From: Synchiropus splendidus
Lineage: Eukaryota; Chordata; Actinopteri; Syngnathiformes; Callionymidae
NCBI RefSeq assembly: GCF_027744825.2
Contig: NC_071338.1
Span: 26,178,001 to 26,242,000, forward strand
Direction of reading: 5' to 3'
DNA length: 64,000 nucleotides
The number at the start of each line of letters is the position of its first letter. Within the stretch, counting starts at the first letter, position 1. Made by a program: the position numbers and the translations under genes. This document shows positions 13,475 through 23,900 of the stretch, piece by piece. Under the pieces are notes generated by a model, which ran no database searches, had not been told where the DNA came from, and saw only the letters and a program-made list of their open reading frames with translations.

Positions 13475-16400
13475 TTATTTTGTCTTTGTCTTTGTCTATT
13501 TTTTTGTCTCACTGAAGACTACCTTCGGGCTGACACATGTCCCCTCAGAGGATCCTGGACCTGTAAACAAATTACAGAGGTTGAGAAGATGAGGTGAAGT
13601 GAAAGGTCTGACTCAGATGACAAGTACCAGTTTTAGGCCCCATCGACATCAAGCTGCCTCTGGGAGAGAGAGGCGAAGATGGAGTTGGAGGTGGAGACAG
13701 GCCTTGTCAGAAAACACAAAAATCAAAGCCGCATCTCAGATTATTGGTTGATTATGTTTCTACGCGGTTCAGTTGATTCACATAAACTCAAGGAACAAAA
13801 AGGTACATCTGAGTCCACACAGCCAAAAGCCAGAGATAGGGATTTAAAAAACAAACGAAAAACAAACAAACCTGCACTCCTGCATTTAACTTGCATTTAA
13901 ATCAGAGCCCCCCACTAACTGATCACACCTAAAGGAATCTATAAAACCAGCTCCTCTCTGAGTCTCTGAGGAATATATGGTTTCTTATATTGGTCAAATA
14001 AAGCCCCATTTCTTGTAGCAGTGACTTCATTACCTGTTGAAAGAAAGCATTTTCAAACTATAGAGTTTTTCCTTGAAGCAGAACTTTTTGTACCAAGACA
14101 GCACCAACAGGTCTGTCGCCCTCATTGATGATGAGTATGAGGCACTATATATCAGCAGCACATCGAAAGACTATAGACTCATAAAAAGTGAGGGAAAGCA
14201 ACTTTAGAATAAAACTATGAGTACTTCAGGAGTTTGGACTAACACTTCTGCCCATGGAGAAATGCAGCTAAGAACAGTAGCTTTGGCCACTACTCTAACT
14301 CAGCTTCAGACAAAAAAATGTGGTGTATATCATATGCATGAGAGTAAAAAAAAAGGTGTTTGTGCCTAGAGGTTGGATGGTTGTGCATTCTGTGCTTGGT
14401 CCATATGATTCTTGTGGTGTCTTCGAAGCTGCAGATTATATATATGTATGATGACATTTGTATTATATTATTATTATTATATTATTATTATTATATATGG
14501 TGACTTATGTCTTTTGGCCTCCTGAGGCCACGATAGTTGTCACAATCACAACTCAAGGCACACTGAGGAGTGCAGTACATTTCAGAGTGTGTAAACTGAA
14601 GTTCAGCTAACCTAACTGATCACATACCTTGTGGGACATCACTAAGGCTGCTGGTGGAGCGGCGTCCGCGCCGTGTCAGAAATCGATCGCTGACCCTCTT
14701 GGCTTGCTCGAGCAGTTCCAGGTTCCTCCGTCGATCCTCCTCTGAGAGCTGTGGCTCAGGGAGCGGATCCTTGACCAGGTCAATGACTGCACCTGAGCTG
14801 TCTGAGGAAGTCCACAATGTTTGCTTTAAAGCCATTTTTCATTCATTTGCGATGGCAGAGTGAATGAAATCTGAAATGTTGCACATTAACAATATCTAGA
14901 TGGTCATGTTTTACCTGAACTGAGAAAGAAAAAAATCATTTTGAAATTAGTTTTCATGCTTAAATGTATATCTGAACATAAATCAAGAGTCTGTTCTGAA
15001 TTTATGGATCAGTATACAAGTATAATTTACAGCAGAGTGTGTCGATACATTTATTCACACTTTAAACATTGGAAATGACACGCTGCATCTAGGAAATGTG
15101 GCGTTCTAAGGCCGTACCAATTGTAGTGATCGGACTTCCAGATGAATTCCGAGGCACGCGGGATCTGGGACTGTGCGGCCTGAAAGGAATGAAATTACAA
15201 TGTTTAAAAACAGCATTGTTTTGGTGTTTGAACAAATGTTTTCTGTTCAACTACGTGGCCTGTTGACGTCCATCCTGCTGAACGATGGCGGCCTGTTGCG
15301 GGTAGATGATGGTGGGAGCAGTCATGACCACAGCTCGACTTTCACAAGGAGCAGGCTGTCCAGAAAAAGACATCGATGAAGAGTATCTGGTTTCATTCTA
15401 CTTTTATGAAGATGTGATCAGCAGCTGGTGTTTCTGCTAACTGTGCTGGATTAAACAGAACGATCAGTGTTTGACACTGACAGTATCAAACAGGCTTTTA
15501 AAAGCTGGGATTAAGGACGATCGCCCACAACTGCTTTATGTGAGGTAACAACCAATAGGACATCAAGGTTCTGAAATGTTGGTCCCCATCGATAAATGAG
15601 TGGGTCACTTCCCTAAATGGTTATTACGATGAATTAATTACTACAAAAATAATTTAGTTTAATAAAATTTAATGGAACAGTTTGCTCTCCAGACAACAGG
15701 GAACCTTTGTAAGTGCAGGAGTTCCTGCTCCACTGATCCCACTGATGCACAAGACACGTGGCAGCTAGGATGATAACAACAACAACAAACATGGAGGAAT
15801 CCCTGAACAAAAGCAAACAAAAGCATCTGTTTGCTTTTGTTCAGGGATGTTTTTCGCTACACAATGGCCAGGGTTTCCACTGCTCTGAATGTACTTGAAA
15901 TTCTTATAGAACTGAAATTCTTATACAAATATTTTCAAAACAATAACAGAGCTTTAGTTTAAATAAGGTGATATAAAAACTTTAATATAGCCACCATCGT
16001 GATTTATTGTGCTATTGTCACACTGATGCAAAATAAACAATATTTTTTTGTTTAAATATATGTACGGGTCCATCACTTGATTCAGTAATATTACCAAATT
16101 CATTGAAATTGAAAATGTGGCTTCTAGTGGCAAATATTCTTATACCACACCACATACTTTTTTAATTGAATCCCACCTCTAGACGCAGGATAGAAAAAGA
16201 TGATGGAAAAGGGGTCAGGAAGTTGAAGATGAATGAATGAGCTACAGACATTCAAGCATTCGCTCCAGTGATGAGCATTCAGGTGAGCACCAAATGGTTT
16301 TTTACCTTCAGATATCCATCACTCAGCAGATCGTATCGTCCCCCACCCAGTCACATCTCCACACAAAACCCCTCCTCATGAATCTATCTGACTTGCTCAA

Positions 16401-18342
16401 GTTGAGTTACTGTCATCTTCTATGATCTGACAAAATGTTCACAGGTCAAACTGAAAATGTCCCCTCACCGTGCTCGGAGAACTTGATGAACTGTCCAGCT
16501 CCTCTGGAGAATCTTCTTCTTCCTCAGGCAGAGAGGGCATGGCAGGGGGGAGTGTGGGGCGGGAACGGGTTTGGGGGAATATGAAATGACTTTCGGCAGC
16601 AACAGAATGGTCAGTTCCTTTTGTGGTGTAGTCAAGCAGAGACCCTAGAAGCAAAGGTCTTTTGGATTCCTGGACCTGCAAAAAAAGTTGGAATTTTAAC
16701 CCACTTCAGATCAGTCAAACACAGCCATTTCATCTGCAAACATATTGTGAGTGTGCATGTGCACACCTCGACCACCATCTCAGGCGTTTTCAGAGCTCCT
16801 GTCTCAAAACATAAACTTTTAACTGAGCAAAAATAGTATTTAGCTGTTGTTACATTTTAGGTCAGGATACAGTATGTGTCATTTAAAAGGATATCAAGGT
16901 GCCAGGAAGTGCAAAATGTAAATGTATACTATGCATTATATTATGAAATATTAAGAAACAATAAATTAAACAGAAAACATTTTTTAAATAGATAAACAAT
17001 GAATTGATCAACTCACTTAAATCTTTTCTAAAAGATAAACTTCTATTTACTTGGTTTGTGTACTTATACAGTCTTGCAAGGGTTTGACTGTAATTCAAAT
17101 AATTTCCCCTCTCTTTATGTAAATGAAAGCCCATTTGATCAACCTGGCCTCTGTGCTCTACCATTTTGATCTCACAAATTAACATATTACACAACTCCAA
17201 TGCAAATGACCGGCCTGACTTCTTTCGTAAAAGGTGCAGCAAAATAATGATTATTCCAGCGGTTTAATGCAACAAGTTTCCCCAACCATCAGGAATGTAA
17301 TAAACTTGAAAGTGTACGTTCTCAAAGGAGACAGATCTTCACTGAAGAGGGGAGCAGTCTGAAGTCTGCGAGGCAGAAACACTTCCTTTCATCTGTCGCA
17401 CGAGTAAATGTTTACATATCTCTGAGGTAAACAGTTTATAATAAATCCAAGTTCAGTTAAGCTTCCAAGTAAAATGAGAAAACCAACAAAACAAGATCTG
17501 TAAATCTAAAAATAACTACATTATTGTTAGTTTGGTGCCTACTGTAATGCTTTATGGCAACAAGCATGTAGCAAGGGTGCAGATAAAATACATATTAAAA
17601 ACTAGTAAATGGTTTGACATTAAAATATGACATTAAAATAACCATATTGATCAATGACGTTCAGCCATAATAACGTTTGCTAAGGAAGCCTGGGGGGAAA
17701 GTAAAAATAGATGTTTCAATTTCATGGATGGAAATAAGAAAGCACAATTAAAATAAATAAAACTAAAGCTGGTGACCCCTAACTTTAAAGTCCATGAGAG
17801 GTAACTTCTTTATTTCTCAGCTGGCGGCGACATGAGGAGCACTGTTTCTCAACACTTCCTCTTCATGGGTTACGTAAGCGAGCGCTTGCCAGATATGTTT
17901 AAAGTTTGGTTGTGCGAGGAACAGCGGAAAGACTAGGCAGCAGAGCTGCGTAAAGATAACAGGATGGAGGGATCAAAACATCATTACACTTCGAAATCCA
18001 CGATCAGAGAAGAGGATACGTAGCTTCCTGACTCAAACTAGATCATGTAAACACAACACAGCAGCAGATAAACCAACAAACTATTCTGCAGCACCTTAAC
18101 TGCCACTGCAGCCAATCACATGACCCGGTGTGGATATTACCTGAGCTCACCGCCGCGGTGCTGCGGAGACGCACTTCTGCTGAGTAAATCCCGCCAGTCC
18201 AACTTTCCCCTGATCTGACAGTGTCAGCCTGTTGCTGTGGAACCCTGACTCGCCTGTGGGCTTCTCTTCCTTCTCCCATCCCCTCCGTTCCCTGTCTTTT
18301 TTCAGCAGCTGCCTCTCTTTCACTCCTGGGAGCTTTGACCAT
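4643..18342 (-). CDS. irag1: IRAG1 (MRVI1): IP3-receptor-associated substrate of cGMP-dependent protein kinase
   Basis: Coding exons in gene order: 18342-18151, 16675-16469, 15355-15255, 15179-15118, 14801-14628, 13657-13628, 13560-13523, 13137-13081, 12239-11796, 11711-11633, 11162-11042, 10969-10939, 8662-8522, 8391-8260, 7926-7773, 6935-6889, 6796-6620, 5705-5647, 5234-5124, 5010-4882, 4805-4643. All are GT-AG; phases join to 882 residues, near the human length. Visible landmarks: [20 protein letters not shown] (about aa 215-234); the conserved coiled-coil core [20 protein letters not shown] to [18 protein letters not shown] (about 505-645); [13 protein letters not shown] (about 673), a basic-Arg-Ser site of the kind phosphorylated by [23 protein letters not shown] (about 765-785); and a C-terminal membrane anchor [19 protein letters not shown] (about 850) with a short tail. 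In mammals IRAG1 sits on the ER with the IP3 receptor and PKG I-beta and lowers calcium release in smooth muscle and platelets. Exon 1 is the weak point: it fits in phase, but its protein has no recognised similarity. Confidence 0.92.
5868..6219. mobile_element. Palindromic MITE with 64-bp terminal inverted repeats
   Basis: The left end 5868-5931 is the near-perfect reverse complement of the right end 6156-6219; both contain GTTGGGAAAGTGGACTTTTG. The core is about 225 bp with no transposase frame. The element lies in an irag1 intron between the exons at 5705 and 6620. No clear target-site duplication is visible, so the superfamily is open. Long arms around a short core are typical of foldback-type or MITE elements. 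Confidence 0.85.
9390..9735. mobile_element. Degenerate DNA-transposon copy (GACTATAA family), opposite orientation to the copy at 56.8 kb
   Basis: It begins with TACAGTAAATTCCAGACTAT and contains a second CCAGACTATAAGCC. The inner part (CTTCTAAACTAGTTTTGAAAA, then GAACTCCTCACATCTTT) is the reverse complement of sequence at about 56780-56895. The shared blocks, in inverted order and orientation, show two copies of one family. No coding capacity is left. Confidence 0.6.
10655..10870. repeat. Dispersed repeat copy (second copy nested near 1.65 kb)
   Basis: It contains TGCAAGTTTTTGTTCCAACC and, at about 10756, TCAGCTGAAACAAGCAACAC followed by CAGACTGACAA, which matches 1667-1700 at 30 of 31 bases. 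It is an old interspersed repeat within an irag1 intron, of unassigned class. Confidence 0.5.
13424..13472. repeat. (TA)n microsatellite inside a perfect palindrome
   Basis: The TA run is flanked by CAAAATAATGAA on the left and TTCATTATTTTG on the right, which are exact reverse complements. The whole stretch of about 13412-13483 can therefore fold into one long hairpin. It lies in an irag1 intron. Confidence 0.9.
14461..14500. repeat. (ATT)n microsatellite
   Basis: Imperfect run of ATT/ATATT units in an irag1 intron. Confidence 0.8.
15620..16181 (-). mobile_element. Non-autonomous hAT-like element, copy 1 (degraded at its left end)
   Basis: Reverse-complement relative of the element at 44153-44786. 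Shared blocks include GAGCAAACTGTT, GCCACGTGTCTTGTGCATCA, the hairpin around TTCAGGGATT and CCATTGTG, and GGACCCATACAT. Its right end TCCCACCTCTA corresponds to the TAGGGGTGGGA terminus of the other copy. The left terminus is missing or too altered to see, so no target duplication can be checked. No transposase frame. Confidence 0.7.
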
Positions 18343-19109
18343 TTAAGGAGAAGGGCTCTGAATGCCTCTTTGGATGGTGTGTGTGTGTGTATGTGTGTGT
18401 ACAAGTTCTTCAGCTCCACTGATCAACTTTCATGTAAAATCTGGAGAAAGTTAATAAACCTCGCTTTAACCTCCATCTTATCGTCACAGTTTCAAATGAT
18501 CTTGGACTGTACATTTGGAAGAATAAGTTAGAGATTGTGCTGAAATCCAAAGAGGAACATTTGATTCACAATTGCCATGAAGAGCTTCTTTAACCGCTTT
18601 GGTAAGCACAGCGCTCTCATTGTGTGTGTGAGTGCAGCTGACACACACCACAGTTTTATTCCAGCTGCTTGTGTTCAAGGTAATTCTGGTGCACAAAATA
18701 TGCTTGAATAATTAATTCTTACATAAGTGTATGGATTTGTTTGATCATCAGACTAACCTCAAAGCTTTTAAGTTGAAGCAGTCACTTTAGCTCAGTTAAT
18801 GTAAGCATGCTGCATGACCCTGGTTTAGAAAGTTTTTATCTAGTTTCCTTTGGAAAAGGGACACATATGTCATCTGCAACATATTTAACAGTTTTTGCAG
18901 TGGATTCCTCCACCAGTCCATAGACAGGTCAAGTGATGACTACGTTTCTCTGAGTCTGCATGAAGACAGGCTCCATCCCCAACCAGACGTGGAAACGTTT
19001 CTGGACCTTTTTTTCTAGGAAGTAGAACGATGTTTTGCAGAACATTGCACAGCACTGTGTGGACAAGCCTGACGGCTGAAACATGATGCAGAAACAGCGG
19101 AAGTGTCTC

Positions 19110-19141
19110 ACCTTGCTGCTGCTGCCATGCTCTCCTCCATC
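19110..19141 (-). other. Possible alternative first coding exon of irag1
   Basis: An acceptor-like CTCCTTCAG is followed by ATGGAGGAGAGC and an AAG|GTGAGA donor, encoding MEESMAAAA with a phase-2 exit. That phase fits an internal acceptor (GCTCCCAG) inside the 18151-18342 exon, which would give [19 protein letters not shown]. Either this exon or the ATG at 18342 could begin irag1. Only splice phase supports it. Confidence 0.25.
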
Positions 19142-19826
19142 TGAAGGAGCACAGAGAAAAAGAGTGGTTAGATTTGCACCATATGACAATGTGCAAGCAT
19201 CATGAACAACCAAAGATGACTGTAATATTCACAGTAATCGTTCACTCCATGCTGTCCTAGATTGTACTACCGCACTTGTACAGCTGCTTTGACCTTTCAG
19301 GGTTGAGTTTGCGCAGGTTTTCTCCGGGTACTCTGGTTGCTCCCACAGCCATGTATGTGTACTTAAAGCATGGTAGTTAATGCTAAACAGCATCCTTCTG
19401 CCACGGTAAATATTTGTAATCCATCTTGAAATCTTGCTGTATTTAAAAAGCACATACATATATTGAATAGGCTAATGCCACGTTCACTGACGTACACATG
19501 AAAATACAAACTTAAAGCAGAAATACCAATGAATTTGATTCACAGAAATGCAATTTCAACATAATGTTGAGAGGTTTGGCTTAAATATGAAAAAAATACT
19601 ATGCAAAAACTGCAATCAAACATTTTTTTCCAGCATAATTTGAAAGGTATAATACATTTAATGATATGTAACAATACATGGGTGATGTAAACTTATGTGC
19701 TACCAAGACAAAGAAGGGAGGGGAAAAAAGGAATGGTGGTGTGCGCACGGGAGTGTATCTGTGTGAGTCGTTGAGCAGGGTTTTTTTGTGTGTGTGTGAT
19801 GCATAACACTAGAAAAAAATACCTGT

Positions 19827-19832
19827 TTTATT
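19827..19832 (-). terminator. Candidate poly(A) signal of the KASH-type gene
   Basis: Minus-strand AATAAA about 300 bases beyond the stop codon at 20134. It was chosen by position only. Confidence 0.3.
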
Positions 19833-20133
19833 TGTAATTAACAATAAATATAATTATAGCATGATGCACGGTCATCAATTCAAACTTATAGGTTTGAACT
19901 AGAACTTGGCTTTTGTATGAGCTTTTTGTGAGAGCACCATTTAAGTGCTGTGTAAGATGAAAACAGTATCAGTTCAACTCATGTAAGACATCAAGGTGAA
20001 GACTATCTACCTGCCCTTGTTGGTCAATAACAATAAATTCAAAATAGTGGACTGCAAAAGGACAGTTGGGAGAGCTACTATTACTAGTACTACTACTACT
20101 ACTCATGATAATAACTGCTATACTATAGATTTT

Positions 20134-20944
20134 TCACTTGTGACACATCATCTTAATCGTCCATCTTAAATATCCAGAAAATAAAAATACCAGAGCAACT
20201 AAAAAAAGCAGGACCACATGTGCGTGGAACACAGCGCCTATCTCTGCGCAACAGAATGTCTATTCTCAGTCGTCCTCTGGGACAGTTGCAGCGGGAAGTG
20301 ATTAATATTTGTCTTCCAGCCAACTGTACAACCACCAATATAGCCTGTGCTACAACGCTCGTACCGTTCATGGGAAATGCTGAAAGCTTGCAGACTTCTG
20401 GGACTGCAGGAGCTGGAAGACAACCATGAGTACTGTCTTCAGTTTGTGGCTCTTCATCAAACACAGACGTGAAATCGGTTGCATCAGTTGTATGATCAGC
20501 TGATGCTTCTGTGCTGGATTCCTGTAAAGTCAGAGCAAAGTTATTCCATCCTCCTTTTACTGTAGTGCTCATGAATGTATGGCTCCTACACTGGAGGATT
20601 CAAGTTTAAGGTATCAGTACACACGTTTTCACATCTGATTATTGTGTGTCTGAAATTTGTCCAAGTATTACACGGTAAAATAAACATGGAAATGCGTTAC
20701 TCCTGTGTGTTGCTAAAGTGTGTAAATATTTATACATTCTCTCATGACTGGGAAAAGCACCACAGGGACGGCTGCCAGATATGGTATCCTTTGTTAAACC
20801 CGAGGGGGCTGCAATGCCGTTCAGCTTCAGTATGCGCTATCAAGTGTAATACCAACGTATTAGCAAGGATTTCATGGCTAATGTAGTTTGGATTTTTTTT
20901 TTTATTAATTTAAATTAAGTTGGTAACTAATACATTAAAAAAAA

Positions 20945-20994
<50 letters not shown>

Positions 20995-23900
20995 CAAAGG
21001 CATTTTGGCTGTTCACACCTCGGACACTGACCTGACTCTGAGCATTCTCTGCAACCTGGGCCTCCAGGTGACTCAGCTGCTGGTCGGTGTTGGCTGCTCG
21101 CCCCAGAGCGGCCTCCACTTTCTCAGTGATTCTCTCCATCCTCACCCGGACCTGGTGGACCCTCTGCTCACTCTCTCTCACCAGCTCAGCTGTCTCCAGA
21201 GCGCTGCTGACCATCGCCTCCATCCTCCTGAGGTTCACCAGAAGTTTGTCTGCAGTCGCGTGGATGTTTGTCTGCTGCTCCTCTCCGGCCGCGATGTGCA
21301 CCGCTTCCGTCTCCACCGCCGCATCCCTCTGTCCGTTCACTTGTTTCTCCACAGCTTCTTCTCGGTCTGTGTTGGTTTCTCGGTTCACAGTAAGAACTTG
21401 ACTTTTGGATTTTTGCTCGGCGACACACTCCTGTGCAGATTTGAGAGCAGCCTGCAGGTTGCAGATCTGCTGTCTCATATCAGAGATGGTCTGCTCTGCT
21501 AGCGGGAGTTTGGTTAATTCGGCAGGATCGGAGTTCGGGTGCGAGCCTCGATTCTGCGCTTTAGCTCCCTCTGCACTGAAGGCCTTCCACCAATTCACCA
21601 CCGCCACCTTCTTGGAGTGTGTCATCTGACTCTGGCTCCTAGTCTGGACTTGGTTTTGCTCGTGGTGGGTTTTCAAACGCTCCTCCACCTTGTCCGCTTT
21701 CTCCTCCCACACGCACTTCTGAAGCTCAAGTTCCTGAAGCCTGAAACCACCACCACAGCTCTGTAAACAATTGCTTGACAGTCTGGTCCTCCTGCAGGTA
21801 CAGAGGGCTACTAAAACGGCACTTATCCCTCTTACACACACTGGATGGTAAAGCCTGCGCGTTGCGTAACAGAGGTGCCCAATAAATACACTGTCAGGAC
21901 CAGACACCCGCTTTACTAGCACAAGGAAGCTTCTCAGGACAAACTAACATCAACCATAGTGACTGCGCTACCATAAGAGGAGAAAAGGATGTAAGAACGT
22001 ACACATTGACCAGCTGCCGCTTGATGCTGGCCTGTTGCGGGTGTGGGAACGGCCTCTCCTGTGTATCTACAGGAGCAGCCTCCTGAGTGAGAGAAGAGCC
22101 AGAGCCTTTAGACACACATGCCAGTATCGGGGTACTGACACAGTGCTGCACTGACTCACAAACACTCTCTCAGAGTTCTTATTTTGGAGGTGAGCCTTTT
22201 CTGCCGATTTGAGTCTGAGGATGATGCTGTGAATGCCATCCGTGTGTGAGTGAATGGTCGGAAGAGTGACGTCCTCCAGGGGTTTGTGATGCTGATGGCG
22301 AGGACAAAGTTGGTTAAGCATGAATTTGACTTATTAGCAGACAAGCAGATCCCTCACCTGCTGCGTGTCCTGCATCTCACTCTGCAGAGAGCGAAGATTC
22401 GGTGGCTCTCGAGCGCTCAGACTCTGAGGCCTGATGCAGAATCTATCATACCTGTAAACAACAGTTTGACAAGGGATACAACTGTCAGATCGATTGTTGC
22501 TTTTAGAAAAGCTTGACCAGCTGATTCTGATCGTGGTGAAATTATTACTTTATTTATGTATTTATTATATTATTTCTATGTATTTATTTTTAAATGTATA
22601 TATCAGCATACACCTCCATGTTTGAATCTTAATATATGGAAAACAATATATTTACAATATATTTATGGAATAGAAAAAAAAGAAACACGCTTTGAGGCAG
22701 TTAATAAAATATAGCAAAAATAAACTTGTTAAACTGCAACTTTTCAGGACAATCTAGCAAAATAAAATTTTTGGCTGTTTTTTCATTTATCAAAAAAGCC
22801 ATTTTGGGGGCATTTAAATGTTTAAATATTGCTTAAATATCTAAAAATAACCAACAGCTTACATGTGAACTGTTATTTTAGCATAAGATGAACCATAAAT
22901 TGCTAGCAACGTGCTTGTTTGACTCGATAATCAATGGTTATCAGCAGCAGGATCCTTGCAGGGATCGATGAGATCAGTCGAGAACATAAGTGAATTGGTG
23001 AATTCTGACCACAGATGCAGGTTGAAAAGTGTAATAACACACAACACAAACCAATAAGAAATGCCTGTGCAATGTTTTGGCTGCAGCCAACCACACATTG
23101 TAACCTCCATAGCAACACATGTACCTGAGCAGAATTTGGTGAGAATGTTCCTGTAGCCGCATCAGCTCTGACTGCAGTCCCTGTTACACAACATCCAAAC
23201 GTTACTTTTGTGTGAAATCTAAGGCACCGAGTTAGGGAAATAAAGATTGAAGTTACTTGGTTTTATACATTATTAACCCATGAAAATAGCCGTGTGCGTT
23301 TACCAACCTCAATAATGTTGTAATTTTCGGCATGAGAGCTTTTAAGCTTGTCCATAAGAATATCTTTCTGCATGGAAAAATTAAAGAGGCAATTAGAAGA
23401 GTTCTTTTCAGAGAGAAGCCTGTTGATGGACTCACCTTTGTGACCTCTCTGTCACTCAGACTCAACATGACCAGGGTCTCTTGAAGTTCAGCCTGTGAAT
23501 TCCAAGTACGTCATCCCATAAAAACGTTTTATTCAGTCAAGCATGTTTTCATTTACCCTCAGATCTGCGTTGACTTTACGCAGCTTATTGATGCTCTCCT
23601 CTGAACATGATCTTTCAAAGATGAGCTTTTCATTCTGAAGGGAAGATTTTGCAGTCACTTATTTGGGACGTTCAAGCGCACATATAGGAAATCCTGTCTA
23701 GCAATAATCACCTTTTCCTCGAGGCGTCTGATGTGACCTTTCAAGTTTTCAATCTCATTGCTCTGAAAGAGAAAAGAATGTCACTTATGTTTTCATCATT
23801 TGGTGTTGGACAGAGATGGGATCACCAGTTTGGTGCAGCCTGACTGCGTGCGACTAATTCTCTCCTGAGCCTCAATGAAAGCATGACGTGTCTCTTCCAG

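Noticed and set aside
13628..13659. Acceptor CTCCCAG for the short irag1 exon
   Set aside because: With the incoming phase it reads into a TGA. The AG two bases further (exon start 13657) keeps the frame open.
15255..15355. Donor at GGAC|GTCAAC inside this irag1 exon
   Set aside because: It leaves phase 1 whereas the next exon needs phase 2. The donor at GGCCAC|GTAGTT restores the frame.
18147..18419. 90-residue ORF starting at 18419 as irag1 exon 1
   Set aside because: Joining it to the exon at 16675 in its phase gives an early stop; the frame starting at 18342 joins cleanly.
20927..21922. 331-residue minus ORF taken as one exon
   Set aside because: The coding part is only 21032-21740. 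It enters after a TTTCAG acceptor and leaves at a GTCAGT donor; the remainder is intron and TA repeat.
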